Below, piece by piece: positions 43,373 to 52,003 of a stretch of DNA of 64,000 bases (the first letter of the stretch is position 1; each line of letters starts with the position of its first letter). The notes below the pieces were generated by a model, which worked only from the letters and a program-made list of their open reading frames with translations, searched no databases and was not told where the DNA came from. The stretch is from NCBI RefSeq assembly GCF_050278625.1, contig NZ_JBNNTI010000005.1:58220-122219 (forward strand), written 5' to 3'. The translations under genes were made by a program, and so were the position numbers. This stretch comes from Viridibacillus sp050278625 (GTDB taxonomy: Bacteria > Bacillota > Bacilli > Bacillales_A > Planococcaceae).

Positions 43373-44053
43373 ATGGGACAATGGGATCGCTTTTTACAGC
43401 CCTATAAGCAAGCCGTAGATGAATTGAAAATTAAGCTAAAAGGAATGCGCGCACAGTTCGAAAAATCGAATGAAACGTCACCAATTGAATTTGTAACTGG
43501 TCGAGTGAAGCCACTTGCGAGTATTTATGACAAGACGTTAGAAAAAGGTCTAGTCTTTGAACCGTCAGATATGCTAGCACATGAGTTACAAGATATCGCA
43601 GGGGTACGTATAATGTGTCAATTCGTGGATGAAATTCCGACTGTTATTGAATTATTACGTCAGCGCAATGATTTAATAGTTGTAGAAGAAAGAGATTATA
43701 TCACCAATGTTAAAGTTAGTGGATATCGCTCCTATCATATGATTGTTGAATATCCTGTTGCAACCATTCAAGGTGAGAAACGGATTTTAGCTGAAATTCA
43801 AATTAGAACACTTGCAATGAACTTCTGGGCATCTATTGAGCATTCATTGAACTATAAATATAAGGGGATTTTTCCGGAGGAAATAAAAAATCGTCTGCAA
43901 AGCGCAGCAGAGGCAGCGTTCCGCTTAGATGAGGAAATGTCTTTAATTCGCGAGGAGATACAGGAAGCTCAAAAGTATTTTACGGAATACAAGGAGGCTT
44001 CAAATCCAAAAGTTAGAGAGAATAATTCGAAGGGAGCTCATGAAAACCTATGA
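43373..44053 (+). CDS. relQ: Small alarmone synthetase RelQ (YjbM/SasB)
   Basis: The 226-residue RelA/SpoT-type synthetase has no hydrolase or TGS domain. Motifs include GRVKPLASIYDKTLEKGL, DIAGVRIMCQF and EIQIRTLAMNFWASIEHSLNYKY. It makes pppGpp/ppGpp from ATP and GTP or GDP. AGGGGGA precedes the ATG. Its stop overlaps the NAD kinase start by ATGA, matching B. subtilis yjbM-yjbN. Confidence 0.95.
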   Translation: MGQWDRFLQPYKQAVDELKIKLKGMRAQFEKSNETSPIEFVTGRVKPLASIYDKTLEKGLVFEPSDMLAHELQDIAGVRIMCQFVDEIPTVIELLRQRNDLIVVEERDYITNVKVSGYRSYHMIVEYPVATIQGEKRILAEIQIRTLAMNFWASIEHSLNYKYKGIFPEEIKNRLQSAAEAAFRLDEEMSLIREEIQEAQKYFTEYKEASNPKVRENNSKGAHENL

Positions 44054-44853
44054 AATTTGCCGTTCAATCACGTAATGATCCACAATCAAATGAATTAATG
44101 GAAAGAGCCATCTCTTACTTAACTGACTTTGGTTTAGAAATAGATGAAGAAAAGCCAGACATTGTATTGTCGATTGGCGGAGATGGTACACTTCTACATG
44201 CATTTCATCGATATAGTCATATATTGTCGGATGTTGCATTTGTCGGTATTCATACAGGACATCTAGGTTTTTATGCTGACTGGAAGCCAATTGAAATTGA
44301 AAAATTGGTTATCTCCATAGCAAAGAGTGACTTTAAAGTAATCGATTATCCACTATTAGAAGTTGTGATTAATTATCAAAATTCAGATGACAATTACACC
44401 TATTTAGCTCTGAATGAATCTACGGTTAAATCCCCAGAAGTAACATTAGTGATGGACGTTGAATTAAATGGGCGCCCATTTGAACGCTTCCGTGGTGATG
44501 GTCTTTGTGTTTCTACACCTTCAGGAAGTACTGCTTATAATAAGGCACTTGGGGGCGCCATTTTACATCCATCAATAGAGGCAATTCAAGTGACTGAAAT
44601 GGCTTCTATTAATAATCGCGTATTCCGTACAGTCGGGTCTTCACTAGTTTTACCGGCACATCATAATTGCGTGCTAAAGCCAGTAAAGGCAAAAGATTTT
44701 ATGGTCACAGTCGATCATGTGCAATTATTGCATAAAAATGTAAAATCAATTCAGTACAAAGTAGCTAAAGAAAAGGTAAGATTTGCTCGTTTTAGAGCAT
44801 TCCCGTTTTGGCAACGAGTGCATGACTCATTTATCGATAGTGATTTAAAATAA
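44050..44853 (+). CDS. nadK: NAD kinase
   Basis: The 267-residue ATP-NAD kinase has GGDGT at 43-47, NESTVKSPE and the GDGLCVSTPSGSTAYNKALGG segment. It produces NADP+ from NAD+. It is translationally coupled to relQ upstream and followed 1 nt later by the pseudouridine synthase. Confidence 0.96.
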   Translation: MKFAVQSRNDPQSNELMERAISYLTDFGLEIDEEKPDIVLSIGGDGTLLHAFHRYSHILSDVAFVGIHTGHLGFYADWKPIEIEKLVISIAKSDFKVIDYPLLEVVINYQNSDDNYTYLALNESTVKSPEVTLVMDVELNGRPFERFRGDGLCVSTPSGSTAYNKALGGAILHPSIEAIQVTEMASINNRVFRTVGSSLVLPAHHNCVLKPVKAKDFMVTVDHVQLLHKNVKSIQYKVAKEKVRFARFRAFPFWQRVHDSFIDSDLK

Positions 44854-44854
44854 G

Positions 44855-45754
44855 ATGAAAGATTTACGGTATCGCTTAACATTTAAAGTAGAGCAGGAAC
44901 AACTTTTTAGAGATGCACTTGCTATGTGGGGAATTTCTAAGAGAGCGTTAACTGCTATAAAATTTCAAGGTGGACAACTTTTAGTAAATGATATAGAGCA
45001 AAATGTCCGTCATAGTCTAAAGCAGAATGATTTAGTCACAATTATTTTTCCGCCAGAAGAAATTAGTAAGGGTTTAGTTCCTGAAGATGGAAAACTTGAG
45101 GTTATCTTCGAAGATCATGAACTACTGGTCATTTCTAAACAGCCTTTTCAAAATACTATTCCTTCACATGACCATCCAAATGGCAGTGTTGCTAATTTTG
45201 TAGCTGCCCATTTGCAACAGCAAGATTTAGCTTCAACGGTGCATATTGTAACCCGTCTTGACCGTGATACATCAGGGATCATGTGTATTGCAAAGCATCG
45301 TCACGTTCATCATTTAATGAGTGAAGCTCAAAAGAAACATGAAATACATCGGACATATGAAGCGGTTGTACATGGTCATGTGGAGTCTGAGCAGCAAGAA
45401 ATAATGGCTCCTATTGGGAGAAAAGACGGTAGTATAATTGAACGTGAAGTAAGAAGTGACGGACAATTTGCACACACCGATGTTGTTGTGTTAAAACGTT
45501 TAATCATAGGTGGAGAAGCCGTTACACATATTCGTTTAAAACTGCACACAGGACGTACACATCAAATTCGTGTACATATGGCATCTATTGGACATCCACT
45601 TGTAGGAGATACATTATACGGTGGACGTAGGGATGTAATAGATCGCCAAGCATTGCATTGTGTAGAGCTTCAATTATATCATCCGGTGTCGAAACAATAT
45701 TATTGCTGGCATACGGGTTTGCCGAAAGATATGCAATCACTACTAATAGAATAA
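44855..45754 (+). CDS. yjbO: RluA-family pseudouridine synthase (YjbO-like)
   Basis: The 299-residue pseudouridine synthase has an N-terminal S4-like segment (about 15-65) and the catalytic RLDRDTSG with Asp136. Further motifs are HQIRVHMASIGHPLVGDTLYGG. The target uridine in rRNA or tRNA cannot be read from sequence. Last gene of the yjbL-yjbM-nadK-yjbO operon. Confidence 0.92.
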   Translation: MKDLRYRLTFKVEQEQLFRDALAMWGISKRALTAIKFQGGQLLVNDIEQNVRHSLKQNDLVTIIFPPEEISKGLVPEDGKLEVIFEDHELLVISKQPFQNTIPSHDHPNGSVANFVAAHLQQQDLASTVHIVTRLDRDTSGIMCIAKHRHVHHLMSEAQKKHEIHRTYEAVVHGHVESEQQEIMAPIGRKDGSIIEREVRSDGQFAHTDVVVLKRLIIGGEAVTHIRLKLHTGRTHQIRVHMASIGHPLVGDTLYGGRRDVIDRQALHCVELQLYHPVSKQYYCWHTGLPKDMQSLLIE

Positions 45755-45789
45755 TCGATAAGGTGCTTTTTATTAAAAAAGTACCTTGG

Positions 45790-46895
45790 GCTGTAGACAA
45801 ACTCGAAAAAAACGAGTTTTCTACAGTCTTTTTATTTGTATACAGGATAGATCAGATTTTCCGAAGCTTACCGCGGGCGAGCGCCGAGCCGCTTCGTCGC
45901 TACGCTCCTGCAGGGTCTCGTCTGTCTCGCTATTCCCGCAGGAGTCGAGCGGACGCTTCTCCAAACCAATAAATACCAATAAAATGTTACCTTCTACTTT
46001 TCCATTGATTCATTCATTTTAATAGATGTTAGATTGTAGACAAACTGCGAAGAAATCCGGGTTTATCTACAGTCTTTTTATTTGTATAAAGGATAGATCA
46101 GGTTTTCCGAAGCATACCGCTCGCTTTCCGCGGGCGAGCGCCGAGCCGCTTTGTTGCTACGCTCCTGCAGGGTCTCGTCTGTCTCGCTATTCCCACAGGA
46201 GTCGAGTGGACGCTTCTTCAAACCAATAAAATGTTACCTTCTACTTTTCCATTGATTCATTCATTTTAATAGATGTTAGATTGTAGACAAACTGCGAAGA
46301 AATCCGGGTTTATCTACANNNNNNNNNNNNNNNNNNNNNNNNNNNNNNNNNNNNNNNNNNNNNNNNNNNNNNNNNNNNNNNNNNNNNNNNNNNNNNNNNN
46401 NNNNNNNNNNNNNNNACAGTCTTTTTATTTGTATACAGGATAGATCAGGTTTTCCGAAGCTTACCGCTCGCTTTCCGCGGGCGAGAGCCGAGCCGCTTCG
46501 TCGCTATGCTCTTGCAGGGTCTCGTCTGTCTCGCTATTCCCGCAGGAGTCGAGCGGACGCTTTTCCAAACCAATAAATACCAAAAAAATGTTACCTGCTA
46601 CTTTTCTATTGACTCATGCATATTAATAGAAATTAGACTGTAGATAAACTACGAAGAAATTCGGGTTTATCTACAGTCTTTTTATTTGTATATAGGATAG
46701 ATCAGGTTTTCCGAAGCTTACCGCTCGCTTTCCGCGGGCGAGAGCCGAGCCGCTTCGTCGCTATGCTCCTGCAGGGTCTCGTCTGTCTCGCTATTCCCGC
46801 AGGAGTCGAGCGGACGCTTCTCCAAACCAATAAATACCAATAAATACCAATAAAATGTTACCTTCTACTTTTCCATTGACTCTTACATTTTAATA
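45790..46895. repeat. Four tandem ~245-bp units: terminator-like hairpin plus GC-rich repeat
   Basis: Each unit has a hairpin of the form TGTAGACAAAC...GTTTATCTACAGTC followed by TTTTTATTTG, then GATAGATCAGGTTTTCCGAAGC, a GC-rich block (CGCTCGCTTTCCGCGGGCG, CTCCTGCAGGGTCTCG, CCCGCAGGAGTCGAGCGG) and an AT-rich tail with ATGTTACCTTC. Units begin near 45790, 46027, 46272 and 46632. Unit 1 lacks 11 nt in the GC block. The first hairpin (45791-45833) also serves as terminator for yjbO. Frames within it are not genes. Confidence 0.9.
46319..46415. other. Assembly gap of 97 N
   Basis: The N run falls inside the hairpin of the third repeat unit: sequence stops at TATCTACA and resumes at ACAGTCTTTTT. 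The flanks would join directly with a 3-nt overlap, so true copy number of the repeat is uncertain. Confidence 0.98.
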
Positions 46896-46944
46896 ATTGA
46901 AAGTAATTATAATCTTGAGGTGTTAAAATCGAGAACGCCACCAA

Positions 46945-47215
46945 TTAAAGATAATTACAACTAAACAACTTATTCCACAAGATCATTTAGTTCGCAAATT
47001 GGACGCTGCTTATAAAACACGGCAAATACAAACTTCCTATTAGAAGCTAAAATCACTCTGGCCCTTCCTTATACACGTTCAAAAACAAAACAGGGATATT
47101 TTTAAAACACGAATATGTTTGATTCAATGACATATTTGGAAAGAGTATTTGGAAGAAGCAGAGCATCTTCGTCATACAAAGACAGTTAAAGAAATATATG
47201 CGTAACGTAAAATTG
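46945..47215 (+). pseudogene. IS1182-like transposase remnant
   Basis: Plus-strand fragments read TTKQLIPQDHLVRKLDAA (N-terminal zone) and WKEYLEEAEHLRHTKTVKEI (late zone), separated by stops and shifts. The intact gene would be over 1 kb, so most is deleted. The N-terminal zone is not shared with the remnants at 35.7 or 61.4 kb, so this may be another member of the family. Confidence 0.75.
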
Positions 47216-47464
47216 TAATGAGCGCAATCCAACTGCCTTTTGTCTTCGATGTAAGGTGCTTTTTATTAAAAAAGCCCCCATTATTGATTTCCCGGGAAAT
47301 TTACAAACTCCATTTGTAAAAATGTATTGCTGAATGTTAGTATTAGGGGTGTTCAAGAGCAGAAAAAAATTTTTAAAAAAATAATTGCTCTTTTGAAGGT
47401 CTACACACTATTATAGTAAGGTGTTATTTTAACTGACTTAATGAGTCGAGAGGAGGGGACATGC

Positions 47465-48841
47465 ATGATAGAAGAAACAAAGGAAAAAGATGAAGTACAA
47501 TTCAATGAGGAACATCTACGTCAATTACTGGAGAATTCTGAGACAGATAATTTTCGTGAGGAATTTCTAGCACTTCATCCGTATGATCAGGCAAAGTTTT
47601 ATGAGAAGGTGGGACCAGACATACGTCAGATTATCTATCAGTATCTCTCCCCTAAAGAGATGGCTGATATTTTTGAGGCTATTGAACTCGACGATGACGA
47701 ATATAAAGGTATCTTAGAGGAAATGGATACGACGTATGCAGCACAAATGATTGCAGAAATGTATACAGATGATGCAGTTGACGTTTTAAATGAATTAGAT
47801 AAAGATCAAATTACTCACTTTCTTAAAATAATGGATAAAGATTCGGCTCAGGATATTAAAGAACTCCTGGACTATGAGGAATATACAGCGGGTTCTATTA
47901 TGACGACAGAATATGTCGCTATTCCTGAGAATTCAACCGTACGTTCAGCGATGACTATTTTGCGCAACGCTGCACCTGATGCAGAAACAATTTACTATAT
48001 ATTTGTTGTCGATGATACAAATCATTTAACGGGTGTCATTTCTTTGCGTGACTTAATCATAGCAGAAGAGGACACATTAATACGTCAAATAATGAATGAT
48101 CGTGTTGTAAGTATTAGCGTGACTGATGATCAAGAAGCAGTCGCACAAATAATGAAAGACTATAACTTTTTAGCCGTACCGGTTATTAATTCAAAAAACG
48201 AAATGCTCGGAATAATTACAGTCGATGATATTATCGACGTCATTGATGAAGAGGCGTCTGATGACTATTCCAAATTAGCCGGTGTCTCTGATATGGTAAC
48301 ATTTGATAAAAGTCCATTTGCTGCAGCAAAAAAACGATTGCCATGGCTTGTTGTATTATTATTTTTAGGTATGTTAACAGCTAATTTAGTAGATTTATTT
48401 ACCGGTACCTTAGAAAAAGTAGCTATCCTTGCTGCCTTTATTCCTTTAATAGGTGGTACATCTGGGAATAGTGGAACGCAAGCATTAGCCGTTGCTGTTC
48501 GAGGGATTGCAACTGGTGATGTTGAAGATGAGAGCAAGATGAAATTATTATTACGAGAAGCAATAACAGGCATTATAACAGGTGTTGTTTGTGGTCTTAT
48601 TGCATTTGGTATTGTTTTCTTTTGGAAACATATGTGGCTCTTGGGCTTATTAGTAGGTTCGGCTATTTGTTGTTCAATTATCGTTGCAACAATTGCGGGT
48701 TCCTTTATACCATTGTTAATGCATCGTTTGAAAATTGACCCCGCAGTTGCATCTGGTCCGTTTATTACAACTTTAAATGATATAACAAGTATTTTGATTT
48801 ATCTCGGTATTGCGACGATGTTCATTAGTAAATTAATGTGA
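47465..48841 (+). CDS. mgtE: Magnesium channel/transporter MgtE
   Basis: The 458-residue protein has an N-terminal superhelical MgtE_N domain (about 25-130), two CBS domains (about 140-260) that sense cytosolic Mg2+, and five membrane segments. The pore-region motif PLIGGTSGNSGTQALAVAVRG is present. The ATG at 47465 follows AGGAGGGG by 6 nt. No M-box Mg2+ riboswitch is visible in the 400 nt upstream, which hold IS debris and a repeat. Confidence 0.95.
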   Translation: MIEETKEKDEVQFNEEHLRQLLENSETDNFREEFLALHPYDQAKFYEKVGPDIRQIIYQYLSPKEMADIFEAIELDDDEYKGILEEMDTTYAAQMIAEMYTDDAVDVLNELDKDQITHFLKIMDKDSAQDIKELLDYEEYTAGSIMTTEYVAIPENSTVRSAMTILRNAAPDAETIYYIFVVDDTNHLTGVISLRDLIIAEEDTLIRQIMNDRVVSISVTDDQEAVAQIMKDYNFLAVPVINSKNEMLGIITVDDIIDVIDEEASDDYSKLAGVSDMVTFDKSPFAAAKKRLPWLVVLLFLGMLTANLVDLFTGTLEKVAILAAFIPLIGGTSGNSGTQALAVAVRGIATGDVEDESKMKLLLREAITGIITGVVCGLIAFGIVFFWKHMWLLGLLVGSAICCSIIVATIAGSFIPLLMHRLKIDPAVASGPFITTLNDITSILIYLGIATMFISKLM

Positions 48842-48868
48842 ACATCTTTTCCGGGGGAGCATACAATA
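48842..48868 (+). promoter_or_regulatory. Sigma-K promoter of cotO
   Basis: AC at 48842-48843, a 16-nt spacer and CATACAATA (48860-48868) fit the sigma-K consensus (mACm, 16-17 nt, CATAnnnTA). The promoter begins right after the mgtE stop and lies within the mgtE terminator stem. Confidence 0.75.
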
Positions 48869-48937
48869 TGAAAAAAAGGATGTGTTAACTTGGAGAATCT
48901 TCCACTCCTTTTTATCAAAGCTCCCCCGGCTTTTTTT
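48851..48937 (+). terminator. mgtE terminator whose loop contains the cotO ribosome site and start
   Basis: CCGGGGGAGC (48851-48860) is the exact complement of GCTCCCCCGG (48920-48929), which is followed by CTTTTTTT. The 59-nt loop includes AAAGGATG and the TTG start of cotO. Confidence 0.7.
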
Positions 48938-49282
48938 ATTGATATTAATATTGATAGTACTCCTGATACTGAGGATGCTATTGAAGAGGTAGTTGTAGAA
49001 AATGTTGTAAAAGAGGTAACTGAACAAGAAAAATCCATAACTCCAGTTATAGAAGATGCTGAAGTCCGTCGTAAAATAGAGCGCTTGGAATTTTTATCTG
49101 CACCATTTCAACAACAAGCGTATCAACCATTGCAATTTGGTTTATCCGACGGTCGAATTATTGAAGGGATTGTCGATCGTGTAATGCAAGATGAAGTACT
49201 TTTAAAAAGTTATTCAGGTGTCGTTTATCCAACAAAAATAAATGAGCTCGTGGAAATTAAATGGCGTGGAAAAGTGTTTTAA
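48890..49282 (+). CDS. cotO: CotO-like spore coat protein
   Basis: This 130-residue acidic protein begins MENLPLLFIKAPPAFFI, like the short PLxYI-rich start of CotO, has an acidic Glu/Val linker, and ends in a beta-rich domain (FLSAPFQQQAYQPLQFGLSDGRIIEG). B. subtilis CotO is 227 residues and lies next to cotZ. Supporting evidence is the sigma-K promoter and the adjacent CotY/CotZ gene. The TTG start follows AAAGGATG. The N-terminal KAPPAF codons are themselves the 3' arm of the mgtE terminator. Confidence 0.7.
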   Translation: MENLPLLFIKAPPAFFIDINIDSTPDTEDAIEEVVVENVVKEVTEQEKSITPVIEDAEVRRKIERLEFLSAPFQQQAYQPLQFGLSDGRIIEGIVDRVMQDEVLLKSYSGVVYPTKINELVEIKWRGKVF

Positions 49283-49316
49283 CAGCTGTCCCATAATAGG
49301 GATGGCTTTTTTTATG
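49283..49316 (+). terminator. Terminator after cotO
   Basis: AGCTGTCCC pairs with GGGATGGCT around AATA, followed by T7. Confidence 0.8.
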
Positions 49317-49359
49317 CAAAAATAAATCATAATTGCATAAACTAAAATTACAATATCAC

Positions 49360-49397
49360 AAAAAGCCCCAAAAGTTAGATTACCTAACTTTGGAGCT
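49360..49397 (-). terminator. Terminator of the CotY/CotZ gene
   Basis: On the minus strand AGCTCCAAAGTTAG pairs with CTAACTTTTGGGGCT, followed by TTTTT. Confidence 0.88.
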
Positions 49398-49464
49398 CAT
49401 TGCCTGACACTGCTATTATCCAATTTAAAACAAAGACACTACTGCCAAGTCCTTTGACTTGATA

Positions 49465-49980
49465 TTAGTCGCATACATCTAAAAAGACGTCTTTTATACA
49501 TTGAACTGCACAGAAGCAATTCAAGTCAACAGTAATACAGCTAGTTGATGCTTCAAAATCCACAACTTTACAGATCCTTGATAAATCTACATCATTACCA
49601 CATTCTGTTAACAAATCAGCTACATGATCACCGTGTTTTAAAGGAATTAATACGCGTAAAGTAGCACAGCAACCATCGAAGATATCCTCTACTCGGAAAA
49701 AGACTGAGAAGCAGCTATGATCACCAGTAGCTTTAGTTCTGAAAAACGCTTTGAAAGGAGTGCCGTCTTTGTTTAATAGCATAAATACACGAGTATCAGC
49801 TTGCATACGCGCAGGGCTTACTAATGAACCAAGAGGTTCTAGGAAACAGTTAGTTGGGCAAGGGCCACAACCCTCATCAACGTTTTGGTCTTGGATGTCT
49901 TTAATTGCGCGAACTACGTCGCAAACACATCCTTTTGAAACTTTATGACCAACTGCATTATCATTTCTTCCACATCCCAT
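49465..49980 (-). CDS. cotZ: Spore crust/coat protein of the CotY/CotZ family
   Basis: The 171-residue cysteine-rich protein (CVCDVVRAIKDIQDQ, GCGPCPTNCF, NCFCAVQCIKD) is typical of CotY and CotZ, which self-assemble into the two-dimensional lattice of the outermost spore crust. AGGAGGTG precedes the ATG. On the minus strand CATATTGTA at 50010-50018 matches a sigma-K -10 but lacks an AC at the right spacing. Only one copy is seen, so whether it is CotY or CotZ cannot be decided. Confidence 0.9.
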   Translation of the reverse strand: MGCGRNDNAVGHKVSKGCVCDVVRAIKDIQDQNVDEGCGPCPTNCFLEPLGSLVSPARMQADTRVFMLLNKDGTPFKAFFRTKATGDHSCFSVFFRVEDIFDGCCATLRVLIPLKHGDHVADLLTECGNDVDLSRICKVVDFEASTSCITVDLNCFCAVQCIKDVFLDVCD

Positions 49981-50056
49981 TTAATTTCACCTCCTTTTCA
50001 ATCTCTTTATACAATATGTCATATTAGAGAATGAACTAGGGCAACTGCCTCAATTA

Positions 50057-50086
50057 TGCATAATTTTTCAAAATAAACGCATACTG
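50057..50086 (+). promoter_or_regulatory. Sigma-G promoter of the spoVA operon
   Basis: TGCATA (50057-50062), 17 nt and CATACTG (50080-50086) match the forespore sigma-G consensus closely. Confidence 0.78.
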
Positions 50087-50106
50087 TTTAAAAAAAGGTG
50101 ACGTAT

Positions 50107-50535
50107 ATGAAGATGAAGAGTAATGTCTTACGGTTCTTGTTATTAATATGTTGTATTCAGTTATTGGTGGCTTGTAATGGAGAGCAAAAGGAGAAATTTG
50201 CTACGTATCATACAGAAGGGGATAATGGGTCGCAATCGACAATTGAAAAGCTTCTGAAAGAAGAAAAATCGATAAAAAAAGGTACTGCTGTCTTTGTGGA
50301 TGACGTTGTATTGGTGGGGGTGCAGATAAAACCTTTTTCAAAATTGAAGCGATCCAAAATAGAAAAGGATTTACAGAAGAAATTTGAAAAGGAATTTCCG
50401 GGTAAAGAAGTCCTCGTTAGTACTGACTTCAAAATATCTTGGGAAGCTCAAAAGCTTATGAAAAAAGAATTAACAAAAGAAGAATTGAAAAAGAAAATTA
50501 AGAAATTACAAGATCTTGCAAAGGAAGAAACCTAA
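50107..50535 (+). CDS. YhcN/YlaJ-like sporulation lipoprotein
   Basis: The 142-residue protein has a lipoprotein signal with lipobox LVAC (Cys about residue 23). A domain follows in which the beta strand GTAVFVDDVVLVGVQI and helix KIEKDLQKKFEKEFPG recall the YhcN/YlaJ spore lipoprotein family. The Lys-rich C-terminal helix is likely a coiled coil. The ATG at 50107 follows AAGGTGA. The stop overlaps spoVAC by one base, so it belongs to the sigma-G spoVA operon and is likely exported to the forespore inner membrane. Confidence 0.7.
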   Translation: MKMKSNVLRFLLLICCIQLLVACNGEQKEKFATYHTEGDNGSQSTIEKLLKEEKSIKKGTAVFVDDVVLVGVQIKPFSKLKRSKIEKDLQKKFEKEFPGKEVLVSTDFKISWEAQKLMKKELTKEELKKKIKKLQDLAKEET

Positions 50536-50990
50536 TGAATCAAAAAGATTACGAGCAATTACAAACGAAACTGTCGCCTAAAACGCCAATTGGACTAAAT
50601 TTATTAAAAGCTTTTTTAGTCGGAGGTATTATTTGTACCGTCGGACAAGCTATTTCTTTTTTCTATATGATGAATTTTGATTTTACAGAGCGTACAGCAG
50701 GTAATCCAACGGTAGCAACAATGATTTTCATTTCTTTATTACTAACAGGATTTGGACTTTATAAAAAGTTAGGACAATTTGCAGGAGCTGGGTCAGCAGT
50801 ACCAGTTACTGGATTTGGTAATGCGGTTATTTCAGCAGCTATTGAACATAAGACAGAAGGTTTAGTGCTCGGAGTTGGTGGTAATATCTTTAAATTAGCA
50901 GGCTCTGTTATTGTTTTTGGCGTTGTTTCAGCCTTCTTTGTAGCACTTGTTAAATTAATTTTAGTAACGATTGGGGTGACCCACTTTTGA
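50535..50990 (+). CDS. spoVAC: Stage V sporulation protein AC
   Basis: SpoVAC is a channel component in the spore inner membrane that moves Ca-dipicolinate. The 151-residue protein has about four membrane segments with LKAFLVGGIICTVGQ and FAGAGSAVPVTGFGNAVISAA, near identical to the family. Overlaps its neighbours on both sides by single bases. Confidence 0.96.
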   Translation: MNQKDYEQLQTKLSPKTPIGLNLLKAFLVGGIICTVGQAISFFYMMNFDFTERTAGNPTVATMIFISLLLTGFGLYKKLGQFAGAGSAVPVTGFGNAVISAAIEHKTEGLVLGVGGNIFKLAGSVIVFGVVSAFFVALVKLILVTIGVTHF

Positions 50991-51994
50991 TGGATAAAGG
51001 TGTAATTTATTTTCCTTCTAAGCCGTCCATTTTAGCAGCTGGAGTAGTAGTTGGTCCATTGGAGAAGAGAAGTGTTTTCGCTCAAAACTTCGATTTAGTG
51101 CTTGATGATGAAAGGGCAGATCAAAAAACTAACGAGCAAGGACATCAACATTTAATTGAAGAAGCTGCACAAATCGCATTACAAAAAAAGAAGTTAACAA
51201 TGGATGCGGTAGATTTCTTTTTAGGAGGAGATCTAGTTAATCAAATGACGCCGACGAATTTTGCCGCTGCTACTATAGGTAGCCCTTATATTGGCTTGTA
51301 CTCAGCATGTGCTACATCTACATCAGCCGTTATTATCGCTAGCTTACTAACCGAGCTGGGAGGGAGTCATTATGCAATCGCTGGTGCTGCAAGTCAACAT
51401 AATGCCATTGAAAGGCAATTTAGATATCCTGTAGATTATGGAGGTCAAAAACCAGGGACGGCACAGTGGACTGTAACGGCTGCTGGCTATGCACTTATTG
51501 GTAAGCATTTGGAAGGGGAACCTTGTATTGAGGCTGCGACTATCGGAAAAGTAGAGGATTTCCAACAATCAGATCCATTTCACATGGGTGCCGCAATGGC
51601 GCCTGCTGCATTTTCTACGATTCAAAAACATTTAAAAGGTAGAGGACAAACAGTGCAGGATTACGATGTTATTATGACAGGTGATCTTGGCAAAGTTGGC
51701 TTGCCTATCTTAAAAGAAATGTTAAGACAAACTGGATTTACGACAAAACAGTTAGAAACAGTTCGCGATGGCGGTGCTGAATATTATGGTGATGATCCAT
51801 TATTTTTAGCTGGTGCAAGTGGTGCAGGTTGCTCCGCATCTGTGTTTTTTAGCGAAATATTAGCTGAGCTAAAAAGTGGACGGATGAAGCGGGTGCTTTT
51901 AGTAGCAACAGGCGCTCTTTTATCTCAGTTATCAGTGCAACAAAATCAATCGATTCCAACCGTTGCACACGCAATCGAAGTAACGATGAAATGA
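50990..51994 (+). CDS. spoVAD: Stage V sporulation protein AD
   Basis: SpoVAD is a cytosolic thiolase-like protein that binds dipicolinic acid and holds the SpoVA channel together. The 334-residue protein has SACATSTSAVIIASLL, the thiolase-fold nucleophile loop, and MGAAMAPAAF. The ATG at 50990 overlaps the spoVAC stop (TGATG). Confidence 0.96.
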   Translation: MDKGVIYFPSKPSILAAGVVVGPLEKRSVFAQNFDLVLDDERADQKTNEQGHQHLIEEAAQIALQKKKLTMDAVDFFLGGDLVNQMTPTNFAAATIGSPYIGLYSACATSTSAVIIASLLTELGGSHYAIAGAASQHNAIERQFRYPVDYGGQKPGTAQWTVTAAGYALIGKHLEGEPCIEAATIGKVEDFQQSDPFHMGAAMAPAAFSTIQKHLKGRGQTVQDYDVIMTGDLGKVGLPILKEMLRQTGFTTKQLETVRDGGAEYYGDDPLFLAGASGAGCSASVFFSEILAELKSGRMKRVLLVATGALLSQLSVQQNQSIPTVAHAIEVTMK

Positions 51995-52003
51995 GGGAAT
52001 AAA

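Noticed and set aside
46026..46229. Several short frames inside the tandem repeat
   Set aside because: They recur with the DNA repeat, lack ribosome sites and are interrupted differently in each unit.
47281..47464. M-box (ykoK) Mg2+ riboswitch before mgtE
   Set aside because: I could not find the conserved M-box motifs; the region is AT-rich with IS and repeat remains.
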